Of a stretch of DNA of 64,000 nucleotides, positions 47,459-60,140 are shown piece after piece (the stretch's first letter is position 1; every line of letters starts with the position of its first letter). The position numbers were made by a program, and so were the translations under genes. The notes below the pieces were generated by a model. That model was not told where the DNA came from. It did not search any database and saw only the letters and a program-made list of their open reading frames with translations. Origin of the DNA: Opeltia flavorubescens (lineage: Eukaryota > Ascomycota > Lecanoromycetes > Teloschistales > Teloschistaceae); NCBI GenBank assembly GCA_000442125.1, contig KE546982.1:806563-870562 (forward strand), in the 5' to 3' direction.

Positions 47459-47892
47459 GTGACTCTTCTACGCAATCGTTCGTCACGTATATTGACAAGC
47501 TGTGCTCAGACCGTTACGCATATCCTTCCATCTACCAGTACCACATCGAGGATTGACCAACATGGGCTAATCACCCATCGCTTACGAGGTTTGTCGCTGC
47601 CCGAGACTTCTGGGGCTGTCAATGCTTGTCTTCTAAACCCCACTCACGGTCATGCATTAAATAGCGAAAGAGGAATTACGGTGTTTTGTACCAATGTCTA
47701 CTTCCCAACTTTAGTAACGCTTTCAATCACCCTATCATGTTTCCTTCGTGCCTGTTGCACTTTTGTACATTCAATGCTTCTACGTGTGGAACGCCGACAC
47801 TGGGATTGTATCCCGAGCAGGGAAACGTGAATGGCCAATATCGCTCCGCAATCGGGGACCTGACGAAATGGTTCTCAGAGTACTTGAAGTGA
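47459..47892 (+). pseudogene. Possible plus-strand relic in two frames
   Basis: One frame (from about 47560) reads LPETSGAVNACLLNPTHGHA and LNSERGITVFCTN. The next frame takes over at about 47686 and reads CGTPTLGLYPEQGNVNGQYR then IGDLTKWFSEYLK with a stop at 47892. A single indel near 47690 would join them. Not recognised; the opposite strand is also open. Confidence 0.3.
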
Positions 47893-49319
47893 CTCGAGTG
47901 GCCAACCGCCACCACCACATCGCCTTTTGACCAACAGTTGGCGAGCCCTCTCCCTTAATTACCCTACCGTCTAGCTAAATCCCAAGATAGTGGCTTCGCA
48001 GGGATACTGTTGTGATTAATCTGCTTCTCACCTGACTAAAGCTACCAATCTAGTCATCCAGCCCGGTCCATGCAAATGTTCGTTTGCACCTCGAATCTAG
48101 TTTACTCACACTCATCTAATTCAGCGATGACAATCGATGATAATTACCACAACCTATCAACAGCAATCAGCGAAATCCGAGTAACCTCGATTGTTGGATT
48201 ATTAAGCACAATTGGGATATTATTCTAGCTTCCATGTGGATTGACAAGTTTTCCAGAGAACGTACAATAATCTAGGTCACGGTTGAACGCTGTACAGCTA
48301 TACGCACACAGTCAAAATCAGAGAGGTAGATTTTGGGGCTTGAGGCAAGCAGGGGGTATACCAGGTGAAGATAGGCACACAAGACAAGGGGAACGAGGAG
48401 GGGAAAAAGCAAGGGTAAGGATACACCCAAGACCAATCTCCGATAGTTTGACGAGATGCCTGGTAAATACATCCAGCATTCCATCGAATGATAACGCCGC
48501 TCGTCCAACATTTATCGAGGGAATTAGGTGCCGTACAGGTTCATCCAGCGGTTGGAGCCGTTTTTCCTTAAAATCCATCAATGGACGAGGACGTGGGAGT
48601 ATCAAGGGTATGAGACCGATTTACGATCCTCTCTGATACTAAAACTTAGCGCAAACAACAATGCCGATTTGCTTATAGCATTGGCAACGATATTAACTTA
48701 TATTGTGCTGTAATAGTCTTTTGACGTGGATTGTAGAACTAAGATAAGAGGGTTTAGAGATGATGAATGTGAAGACTCAGGATCTTAATCATCCTACCAT
48801 TAAGACTACATTCGATGGGTTCGGGGAAAGAGAAGAATAGTATACCTAAATACTCATTCCACAATGGTCAAGGCTCCGATTGGCATAAATCGCACCAGGG
48901 CGGTCTGCACGGGATGGGGACAGAAACGACCATACCAGCCACAGCTGTCATAGTAGTAACATAAATGATAACTTAAATATTTTCTTTACCCGCTCTCGAC
49001 CGTCCCAGCGAATCCAAGAATACCCTGATTGACAAAAGTACTTAGGCCGGCGGCTAAAGGTTATCGACAAGGAAAGCGGAGCAAATCATCAGTCTTGCGC
49101 CCAGGCGTGCCTTCTCCGACAGATAGTGGTCAGTAGGATATACTGCAAGTTCATTTTCTACCTAAGAAACAAGATATCTTCCGGCCTCCGTCTATTCAGG
49201 TCCAAGGAGTTCCGCAAGTTAATCTGTAGATACTTATTAATGAGGCTTAACAAATAATAAATAATCTTCAAGTTCATGGGGCAATAGAAGCTCTCGAAAC
49301 TGATTTTGGGGTCACACTC
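47893..49319. other. No resolved gene
   Basis: A minus frame at 48605-48318 reads DEPVRHLIPSINVGRAALSF and LDVFTRHLVKLSEIGLGCIL but overlaps an equally open plus frame (48283-48636). No other support. 48720-49300 contains nothing protein-like. Confidence 0.3.
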
Positions 49320-49583
49320 CTACGTCTTCGTTGGCAATGGAATGATACACGTTTGGATCCCGACCTCAGACACAAGTAGAAGATGTATAACCGATGGAAA
49401 GACTGTTAAGGCATTGATGTTCCCGTCTACATTGGCACCATTTGCCTCGAGAAGCAATTGTATGATTACGGGGCTTGCGTTCTTCACCTGCTTCTCATCC
49501 TCCGGCGGTGTGACGGTAGGGGCCTTGGATCAGAGTCTATCATGCCAAATTAGACCAGATGAGAATGAAATACGGGGACTTGA
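49320..49583 (-). pseudogene. Ankyrin-repeat relic
   Basis: Minus frame reading SSGLIWHDRL, TGA (49532-49530), SKAPTVTPPEDEKQVKNASP, then VIIQLLLEANGANVDGNINA and a TAG at 49320. VIIQLLLEANGANVDG fits the second helix and loop of an ankyrin repeat (LLLxxGAnvd), with a further degraded repeat after it. The TGA in frame is compatible with CGA to TGA. Fungal ankyrin proteins, including NLR-like ones, often sit in subtelomeres; here only one to two repeats remain. The plus-strand 150-codon frame over the same bases is judged a shadow. Confidence 0.4.
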
Positions 49584-49759
49584 AGACTATAACCATGCTT
49601 TGCAAATATTCTCATTGTCCTTTGGCGTCAGTCGTCCGGACAGGTCGGAAGGTAACTACAAATACCGCCCGACAGGCAGTCTCTCCGAATTGATTACCTT
49701 CAATTACGTAGCTACGAGGAAAGGAACAGCTAGATATTCGTCAATCTATCTTGAATAAG

Positions 49760-51793
49760 AGGGAGAGCTCTGGCACATGTGACAGCATAAAGAAAGTTCC
49801 GACTGAGTTCACCGCTGCCGTCCTTACCGCAGTACTTACCCCACTCCACCAGCCCTCGGAGAATATCATGATTTCCTACATACGATGTTGATTCGGTAGA
49901 AAGATGGTCCTATGTCCACGCTTGCTAGGTTCACCCTTTCCGAACGAGGTTACCTGGCCAATATCAACATGGTGTGCTTCATTCCGCACTTGCCGACTTA
50001 CTGCTAACCCCTGAAATACTTGACGTATATGATTCGAATGAATGCAGCAGTAAACGGAGGGTGAAATCTCGCGATTTTTGACTATTCTTTTTGATATTTT
50101 TCCCTTCTTCTTCAGCTCGGTGCAGATGGCGAACTTTTTCCTTTACCGCGGACTTGAAGGTAGACCATTCCTGGTAAGAGGATTATGTATTTTCGATAGA
50201 AGTTCAATACACAACCAACTATGCGTTAATAGAAGGACAATTCGGTGAGTGACACCCAAATAGCAACGTGCTGGGGGATCTTCTTGGGTCTTATTTATGG
50301 AATAAGTTGTAAATATAGAACAAGTCTTGTCTTTTCATTGCACGATGAATAGAGGCATGTGAAATTATTTGAAACATCTTCTCTTCTCGATATACTAGGT
50401 TGATAAATTATTCCTCGGCGAAAATAGGTATAATCACCTGCTAAGAGCATTAATATATAGTAGTATCAGCGGCCGAATAGGACCAAGGGTAAAACTGGCC
50501 GTGCAGTATAGCAGTACTACCGGAGGAATTATTTCCATGCCCATATAAGCCTTGTGTAATAGCTAATCCGTCCAAGGATTCCACGTACTATCAATCAGAC
50601 GTAGCACAATAGGCCTTTTATAAGAAGAAGACATCACTAAAAGGGTGTTTACGGAGCTCACACTTACGATCTAGAAAACCCCAAAAAGCAGAAGGCTCTA
50701 TACCAAAGTTTGATAGAGGTTATTGAGTGAACATTTGGCGTAATTTGACCGGGTTAAAACTGATAATCACTTTCAAGTGGCAATTTATAGGCTGATTAAG
50801 GAATACCGTCCATTTTTTGTCTTTTAAGTTATGGATTCGATTCCCGGTGGTTGCGATTTTTTTTCGCTTTACACATTTTGGGCTTATTGTGTGTGAGAAG
50901 AAATCGGTACGCTGCAGTAAAGCCAGTGCAAATTATTATTTCATCTCTTTTTCCTTAGACGCTTCATACTATGTACCATCTGGAGAGTCAGGGACAGGGA
51001 GATAGGGGTACGTACTGGTAGATCCGTCACCCTGATTCAACGATAGGTCTCCATCTTCCAGGTATATAAGAGCTGTTCCCAATCTCGGGAAGCGTTATGT
51101 GGATACCAGCTGCAGTATCAGAAATCTGCTACTAGGGAACGCAAAATCTCTTCACTATCGCTCTTTAGCGCTGAAGCTAACCACCAACAGGGACGGCCCA
51201 CACGTTGAAACCGCCTAGGAACATCTCGTCGCACTGACCATGATGATGCAACCCTACTCTTTTCAATGAGTAATCACGGCAGCCTCGTGATGGCTCGGTC
51301 AGTCAACCATCGCTCTGCGCTCTGTTTGCTCATACGTCATGCCTTGATCTCCCCCGGCGGCGGGATGACAATGCTCTAAGCGATCGGGCTCAACTTTCAA
51401 TCGGCAACGCACATGATAATCACCGTTTCTCTTTTATCTGGTGGGTTATCCGGCAAGTACGTGGACTATACGGAGAGCGGGACCTAGTAGTGTATCCATG
51501 ATTAAAAGCCGGACTTATAGGGTTCGATCTGATATTACTCTGAGGCTCAGTCTATCTACTAGCCGCTGAGCATCGAACCCATCTATGAAATCATCAAGGA
51601 CTGTCGGAGATACGTGACTCCAGGGAGTGATCACCCTGGGTTGAGAAGGAGCGCAAGACTCTTTGCAGGCATGGAAGAATTTGACTGAGAGGGTTTCCTC
51701 TCTAGTATGTTGTCGAAAAGATCGTGGAGGCCGTTCTTGAAATCAGTCCTTCGGTCAAACACATCAATCGCTCTGATCTGGATTATCGCCCCA
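49760..51793. other. No resolved gene
   Basis: Normal to AT-leaning composition without protein-like frames apart from a 62-codon plus stretch (50817-51005) rich in Phe. A stem-loop-forming inverted repeat (GGGTTCGAT ... ATCGAACCC) lies at 51520-51580. It has some tRNA-like sequence (GGTTCGATCT) but no cloverleaf that I can draw. Confidence 0.35.
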
Positions 51794-52870
51794 TCATTTA
51801 TTCATACGACGCTTCTTGTGCTGTGGGTATTGGTCCTCGGCGCCAATTGTTACCTTACTTTGACCTGCGCTCTGACCTTTGTCCATACTCTCACCCTTGT
51901 TTACACCCTTGGCTTTGTCTCTTCCCTTGTCCTTGGCTGTACCTGTTCCTTTGGTTCCTACTTGAGGGTGTTGCTCGTAGACCTTGTTCATCAAAGCCTC
52001 GATCTCCTTGTTACGTTCGCCAAGTTTCCAGTCGAAGATATTGTTCACGGCTGCTCGACACGCCTTGAGACTGTCGAGAATTTGGAGAGTGTAAGCGCCG
52101 ATGCAGTGTATATAATAAGTAGGGCCATACTTCTTGAATTCAATCCAGTGAAGGTATACTTGAGCGAAACTACGAATTATTACTAAGGAATAAGTCGCTG
52201 TCGAGAAGTCGGCCATAGATTTCTTGCCAGTGGCTTCCGGAGTAGCTTGCGCAGTCAGAATCTGAAGCTTATGATGAGCATCCGACATGGCTGCAACCCC
52301 AGAACAGGCCTGGTTTACTGCTTCTTCAAAATCACCTTTAGTTCTGACTTCGACGATTATAAAAGGATAAGCAATGCCAAAGGAGATCTGGCTCACTTCT
52401 TGGCAATGAGAAATCACGGCCCTTTGCTCGTCGGTGAAATGTCTTTCGATAGAGTAGCCTGCAAATTCCGTGAGCAGGGACCCTCCATGTGTAGGGGCAG
52501 AGGGAAATACTAGATATAATTTCAAGTATAGGATCGCAGATTCCGGTCATGTCTTTCAAAACGGCCTTCTGCTATAGATTCTTTGGAACAGATCCGGCGA
52601 GGAAAACTCTATTGTCATTTTCGCCCAGCCCATCATCGACCCAGTCTCTCGAGCTCCATTCTACAGGAACTTGAACGTCTCCTAGACCACTCTGGTAGCC
52701 GTCCTTATCGTCTTCACTCTTATCGTCATCGTCCTCTTTATAATTGTCCTCCTTCTTACAGTCTTTATCGTCCTTATCGTTATTGCATTGCTCACCCTCT
52801 TTATACTAACTTTCAAGCTCCTTATAGTCACTACCTTGGAGATTTCTCTTGACTTTTCGACTCTAACCGC
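51794..52870 (-). pseudogene. Second PD-(D/E)XK-like protein, broken
   Basis: The main minus frame runs from about 52537 to the TAG at 51794. It includes EQRAVISHCQEVSQISFGIA, then YPFIIVEVRTKGDFEEAVNQ and ACSGVAAM, a hydrophobic-E-x-x-x-K...NQA pattern like the core of fungal PD-(D/E)XK-fold proteins. VYLHWIEFKKYG and NNIFDWKLGERNKEIEALMN follow, and a Lys/Gly-rich tail ends in KKRRMNK. Upstream, 52799-52572, another minus frame carries an acidic run and VPVEWSSRDWVDDGL before a TAG, and further up YKELES is followed by another TAG. These would be the N-terminal part, so the gene has at least two stops and one unresolved junction. It borders AT-rich block 2. The strand-opposite open frames are shadows. 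Confidence 0.5.
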
Positions 52871-55800
52871 GAAAGATACTAAAGAATCGATTAGTAAAAG
52901 TAGTTTTAAGCAATCGATATAGTTTTTTCTAATTTCGTTAATTTTATTTAAAAGTTTTTTATTTATATTTAAACCGCGGGAAACTTCGATTAATTATTTA
53001 TCTTTTTTAATCTTTTTTCTAAATTTCTTCTCGATAGTATTATTATCGATAGATAAATCGTTTAAATATAATATTTCTCGAATAAATCCGATTTATTTTA
53101 ATAATAAGCTTATTATTTTACTAATCTTTTTTTTATAATATTAAAATAAAATATATTAATTTTATTAGAATAAAGTTTACAAAAATTATCGATTTTAACG
53201 AAAATAAAAAAATAAAAATAGAAAATAATCAACGTTAAAAGGCTCGAAAATAATAAAAAATTATAATTTTTTAAAAATTAAAAAAAGATTGAAAATTTAA
53301 ATATAAACCTATAAATTATAATATTTATTTTTTATCGCTATTTTATTTTATTAAAATTAGAATTATAAAATAATAGAATTTTATTAAATAGAAAATATTT
53401 AATTTATAAAATTTGTTATAATAAATATTTTCTAATAATAAACGCTTTTTTTTACACGGGTTAAATTATTAGCGTGGATTTTATATTATTATATTTAATT
53501 TTAGAAATATATATAAAATCGAAATAAATCGATTTTCAATTTAATAAAAATAGTAAATATAATAATAAATAATTTAATTATATTTCAAATTGTATTAAAT
53601 AAAATTAGATTTATAATATAATTATCGATAAAATTCGTTTATCGAAATAATAATAATAAAAAATCAAAATAATTCTACTTTATAATATTAAAATAGAAAA
53701 ATATTTTTTATATTTTTAAAGATTTGAAAATAAAAATAATATAAAAATATTATTTTTTCGATTATATTAAATTAAAACTATATATATATATTTTTTTAAT
53801 TTAAAATAAATTAATAAAATTAAATTTTTAAAATTATTAATAAAAATTCGATATAATAATATTTTTTAATATTATATTAAATATAAATATTAAATTAAAT
53901 TTAACTCAAATAATAAATTTAATTAAAAATTTCGATATTTTTATTACTCAAAATTTTATTAATAAAAAAAAACTAGAATTATTATATTAACAATTTTATT
54001 TTATTTTACTACCGCTAGTACTAAAATATAAAATATATATAATATAAATAATAATTTATTAAAAAGTTAATTATTAAATTTTTATAAAATCGCTATTAAA
54101 AATATAAAAATATTAAACCGCGCTAGATTTAATCTAATAGTAATATCGAAGTTTATATTTTTTTATATATTTTATAAAAGAATTATTACAAAAATTTACT
54201 AAAAATAAAATATATAGCGCCCTCGCTACTAATAACGCCGGCGAAATATTATAAAAATAGCAGATATTTAATATATATAATTTATATATATTTTTTATTT
54301 TTTATTTTCTATTATAATATTTTATTATTTATTTAACTAGTTTTAATCTATATTATATTTTCTAATCTAATTTTCTTTATCTTTTCACGAATAAATTTAT
54401 TATATTATTGTTAAAATTAACGAGTATATTAATAATAGCGTAGTTTATAATTTAAAATAGCTATAATAATATAATATTTATATAAATAAATATATAAAAA
54501 TTATATAAAAGAATATATAATAAATATAAAAGAATATAATAATAAAATAAAAATATATAACGATAAAATAAAAAATAATAATATAGCTAGCGATATAATT
54601 TATTTCTATATAAAATTAATATTTAATTATTTAAATTAAATTTAATTTAAAGAAATTATATTTATATTTTTTTTAATATTTTATTTTAATTAATTAAAAT
54701 TAAATTAAATATTTATTAACGCTATTTTCGATTTATAAAATTTTTTCAATATTATTAAATTTATAAACGTTTATTATTTTTTCTAGTATATAATATAAAT
54801 AATAACAATTAGTTTAAAAATATTAATATATATAATATAAAGTATATTTTTATTAATATTAATTTTATAAATAAAAATTATTTTTTTTTTATTATTATAA
54901 ATTTTTTAGCTATATAATTAATAATATTATATTTTTTAAACTATATTAAATTTATAATAAAACCTGCTTATAAATTATTTACTAGATAGATTTTTATAAA
55001 TATATTTTAATTATTAGATTTATTAAATTAAATATTAAATTGTATAATTAAATTAATAATTTTTAAATTATATATATTTTATAATATTATCGGTTTCGTT
55101 TTCTCTATTATATTATAGTTTATTAGCTTTAAAAATAAAAAATTTTTATTAAAAATTGAAGTTTTATTATTGGTATTAATATATATTTAAAATTTAATAT
55201 TAAATAAATATATATAAATTATTATATAATTTAATTTAAAGCGCTAAAATATATATATATATAATTTTTAGTTTATTTTTTAAATTTATACTAGTTTTTA
55301 ATAAAAAAATATTAATAGCCTCTAGAATTATTATTATATATCTATAATATATAGTTTTATATTTTATTTATATTATTAAATATTAAAAATAATAGATATT
55401 TATAATAATTAAATAATTATATTTTATACTATTTATTTTATATATTATAAAAATTAATTAATAAAATACAAATATAATATATTTTTATAAATATATTATT
55501 AATAGTTTATATATAAAATCTCCGGTATTTTTTATTTTTTTAGTTTTTTATCATTATTATAAATTATATAATAGAATTTTTAATTGCTTAAATTAATTAT
55601 ATTATAAAATTTTTAAAATAAATATTTTATTATAGATTTTATTATAAATTGAATATAGAATCGATATATAGATTTTTTATTATCTCGATCTAGCGCTGAA
55701 AATAATTAATATATTAAAAATTAATTTAATATTTTTTTTAAAAACTAATATTATTTTATTTAAAATTATTTTATTATTTAAAAAGTTTTTATTAATAGTA

Positions 55801-58800
55801 TTATTAATAAACTTATAATTAATATAATTAACTCTTATATTAATTTTATTATAATCAATAGCTATATTTTTAAAAAAAACTTTAGCGAGATTAATAATTT
55901 TTTATAGTTTTTTCCGGTATTTTTTATTTATAAAATATTTTTATATTATATTTTTAGCTATTAATTAAATAATAAAATCTAATAAATTTATATAAAAATC
56001 TAATCGATTAATATTATATTATAAGCTAAATATTCAATAATTATAAATTTATATAATTTAATTAATAATATTAAAATCTATATTTTTAAAATTTCTAGCT
56101 ACTATTTATATATATTCTATAAAAGAATATTATTTTTTTATATTTTTAATAGTAAACTAATTAATATTAAATAAATTTAAAATAAATAATTAATATATTT
56201 TAAATCTAATAATAAATTTTTCTTTTTTAAAATTTAGATTTTTGCTAGTTTATAAACTATCTCGCTAGAAATTATTTAATTTAGCGGAAAATTATATTTA
56301 AATATTATCGCGGAAATAATAATTGTATATAATATAATTTAATTTAAAATTAAATATAAAAACTAAAAAAAATTTTGATTTTTTACTTTATAATCGCGGG
56401 ATTTTTCTTTTATTTATTATATCTATTTAATTTCAAATAAAAAAACTTTTAATTAAAAAAATCTATAAAATTATTTTATATAAAATATATTATTATTTTA
56501 TTAATATTATTTCTATTTATTAATAAATATTACTAGTTTTTAATTTAATTTTTCTTTAATATTAATTTTCGAAATTCGAATTATTAATAATCCGTATAGA
56601 ATATTAATAGTATATCGATTAATTATAATTAATATTTAAAATTAAACACGGATTTATTATCGAATTTTTATACTTTTAAAACTTTTTAAATTTCGGATTA
56701 TTAATTAAATTCGATTTTTAAAATTAAATATAAAAATTTTTTTTTTTTTATATATTTCTAATATTATTTTTTTAAAATAAAATTTTTGTAATTTTTTATT
56801 TTATATATTTATATCTTTTTTTTTGTTTTTTTATTTTATTTTATTTTTTTTCTTTAAAAACGCTTAAATAAATAAATAAAAAAAATCTTTTATTATTTTA
56901 AATAATATAAAAAATTATATATAGTAATTTTTATAATAATAAATTAATTAAACGATTTTTATAATTTATTAAATAAAAACGCTAATTATATAATTTCAAT
57001 TTATTATTTAAAATTTATTTATAATAATTATAATTATAAATTTATTTTCTAATATAGCTATTATATAAACTATTTTTTTTTATAATTATTTCTTTTATTT
57101 TTAGAAAGAAAAACTAAAATCTAATTAGTATATATTCTAATATTAAAAAAAAGCGGAAGTAATACTATTTCTATTAAATAGATAAATTTAATTAGCTAGA
57201 ATCGGTTAAATAATACTAAAAATGGTATTAATTTCAATTAAAAGAATATATTATTATTATTTAATATTAAATAGCGTTTTAAATAAATTATTTATATATA
57301 AAATTTTTAAATTTATTAAAAATATTTTAATAAACTATTTAGCTAGAAAATTAAATAATAATTAATAATATTAGTAAAATTATAAATTTTCGCTAGAATA
57401 TATATAAGAAAATCGATTAAAATTTATTTAAAATATTTATCGCTTTATAAATATCTAAAAGAAATCTATAATATAAATTTTTTTTTTTTTTTTATTTTTT
57501 TAAATATTTATTCTTTTATTTACTATTTAATTTAAATTTATTTTTTTTTAAACCCGATATTAAGTCTATTATAAAGAAAAAAAAAAGATAATAGTAATTA
57601 TAAATATTAATATTTATCTTTTTAATAAAATTTAAATAAAGTTAAAACTAATAATAAAATATTAATAAACTAATTTAATCCTTTAATAAATTTTTAAATT
57701 ATAGCCTTTTATAATAGAATATATATCGAAAAAAAATAATAGATTAATTTAAAAAATAATTAATAAATTATTATTAATTTTAATTTTTTAAAAATTAATT
57801 AATAAAATTATTAATTATTAAATTATTTATAATAAAATTAAACTTAAAAAATTTTTATTTTTTATTTAAATTTTTAAAAATTTTATATTTTATTTTTTTA
57901 TTATAATAATTATAATTTTAATAAAATTATTATTAATTATTTAATTATATATTAATTTTTATTTTTTATAAAAAAATATAATAAAAAATATAAATTTTAT
58001 TATTCTAATATACCTTTTAATTTATAGTATATTCTAATTATATAAACTTCTATTATTATTAATTTTTAATATAAAGTTTTTTTAAGAAATTTTTAATAAA
58101 TATATAAAAATACTAATTAAAATTTTATAAAATTATTTATATTATTTTAAAATATATTTTTCTAAAATTATTCGATTAAAAAAAAATTTTGAATATTTTT
58201 ATAAATTAAAAATTAGCTTTAATTAAAAAATTTAATTAAATCTATTTAATTTTATAAAATTTATAGTTAAATTTATTTTATTTTTTAAAATTTATAATTA
58301 AGACGATTATATTAAAATTAATTAAATTTTATTTTTTTTTTAATTAAATTTAAAAATTTTTAAAATATTATATTTATTATTATAGTTTATTATTTTTTAT
58401 TTAATTAATAATAAATATATTAAAAAATCTAGTATATATTATTAAAATAAATTAAATAAAATATTTATTAATTATAATATAATATTAATAATTTTAAATT
58501 TTTAAATTATAAATTTTATTATATTTTTTCTATTAATCTACTACTTTAAGAATTTTAATAACGAATTTTCTCGATTTTAAAATAGTAATATAAATAAAAA
58601 CTAGTTCTATTATTATAAATATTTTAATTACAGCCGAAATTATTAAACGTTTCTATTTTAAATTCCGCTCTAATTATTTATAAAGACTAATACTAGAAAA
58701 AAAATACTATTATTATTTATTTAAAGAAAAGAAAATTTTAATTAAAATATAAAAAATTAATTTCTTAAAATACCCGAATTTTATTCCCGTTAATATTAAT

Positions 58801-59031
58801 AATTTAATAACAAATTTTATTAATAGTAAATCTAATAGCTAAAATAAATCTTTTATTAAAAATAATAAATTTTTTATATCGAATTTTAAAAACCTATTTT
58901 TTAATAATTTTAAATTTTTAAATAGAATAAAAATTAATTAAATTTTATTTATAAATTTTAATTTAATACTTTTAATATTATTATATTTTAAATTATATAA
59001 TTAAATAAAAAATATTTTTACTTTTAAGTAT

Positions 59032-59250
59032 ACCTCTAGTTCCGCCCCGATATTTATAGGAACTAGTTTTTTTACCGCGGGTATTATCTATAAATATCTT
59101 TAAACGCGAAAAACTTTAAATAATTTTATATTCAGTTCCGCTTATAGTTCCGCTTTTAATTATACCTCTAATTATATTTCTAGTTTTATCCTAATATTTA
59201 TAGAGATTAGTTCTATTATTATAAATATTATTTATAAATATTTTTAAACG
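59032..59250. repeat. Two degenerate copies of a short unit
   Basis: CCTCTAGTT...GATATTTATAGGAACTAGT...TATCTATAAATATCTTTAAACGCGA starting at 59032 recurs at about 59164 with mostly C/T and G/A differences (ATTTATAGAGATTAGT, AAATATTTTTAAACGCGA). Offset about 130-140 bp. Part of an unidentified repeat. Confidence 0.55.
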
Positions 59251-59270
59251 CGAGAAACCTAATAGTAATA

Positions 59271-59555
59271 AAAAGCGAGAATACAGTATATTCCCGGAAA
59301 TACGTTGATTTAATTAGCTCAAATCTACTGATTTATCTAGCTTTCCAGTTTATTCCCGGTCGATTTTCTATCTGGATTCCTATCGTTTAAAATCTAAGAT
59401 ATCGCTAAATTTTCGCGGATAAAGTTTAAGAACTAGCTAAGCGTATTAAAACGTACTCTTTAGAATTTTTTTAAAAAGTCTAGTTATAAAGTAATCGACT
59501 AGTAAAATTATCGCTAGCGAATTTTAATAGAAGATACTAAGCCGTTCTCCTATAA
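59271..59555. repeat. Direct repeat copy 1, about 285 bp
   Basis: Begins AAAAGCGAGAATACAGTATA and matches 59856-60140 along its length, including CCAGTTTATT, TAAGCGTATTAAAACGTACT and CTAGCGAATTTTAATAGAAG. It keeps more CG and CA-free C than its partner. Confidence 0.7.
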
Positions 59556-59855
59556 CTTAAAATTAGCTTTTTACTCCCTCGGGTTTAACTTTACCCCCGC
59601 CTTTTATTATCGTATACCCTTTCTACCTTAACTACCTCCACGTTTAACCCGAAAATAGTTTTTATAGATTTAAAAGACCGTTTAAACCGTAGCTACTAAT
59701 ATATAAATAAAAAGAATAATAAATAATCTGTATTAGACTAAACCCTATAATTAAAATTTAAAATAATAAGATTAACTATTATAAATATATTATATATATA
59801 ATTATTATTACTAATAGTTAGAGTCTTTAATAAAAATTTTTTATTTTTTAAATTA

Positions 59856-60140
59856 AAAAGCGGGAGTATAGTATAATCCCGTAGATTTATTTACTAAATA
59901 GCTTAAATCTATTAATCTATCTAGATCTCCAGTCTATTTTTAGTCGTATTTATATCTAGATTCTAATCGCTTAAAGGTTAAAATATCGCTTAACTTTTAT
60001 AGATTAAATTTAAGAAAAAGCTAAGCGTTATAAAATATACTTTTTAAAACTTCTTTAATAGATTAGGTTATAGAATAATTAACTAGTAAAATTATTACTA
60101 GCGGATTTTAATAGGGGATACCGAGTTATCCTTCTATAGC
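59856..60140. repeat. Direct repeat copy 2, about 285 bp
   Basis: Begins AAAAGCGGGAGTATAGTATA; offset about 585 bp from copy 1. Differences are mainly transitions. With only about 300 bp between them they are not the LTRs of a full element; nested solo LTRs or a tandem subtelomeric unit are more likely. Confidence 0.7.

Noticed and set aside
49306-49758. 150-codon plus-strand open frame
   Set aside because: No ATG start; the minus frame over the same bases reads as ankyrin-like, so this looks like its shadow.
50800-50870. tRNA-like B box (GGATTCGATTCCCGG near 50826)
   Set aside because: No acceptor stem, anticodon arm or convincing A box could be placed at the right distance.
51707-52186. 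159-codon plus-strand hydrophobic frame, membrane-protein-like
   Set aside because: It is antisense to the Lys/Gly/Glu-rich tail of the PD-(D/E)XK-like frame, which automatically yields Leu/Val/Phe-rich sequence.
52583-52852. 89-codon Tyr/Pro/Ser-rich plus frame
   Set aside because: Antisense of the acidic Asp/Lys run on the minus strand; no independent support.
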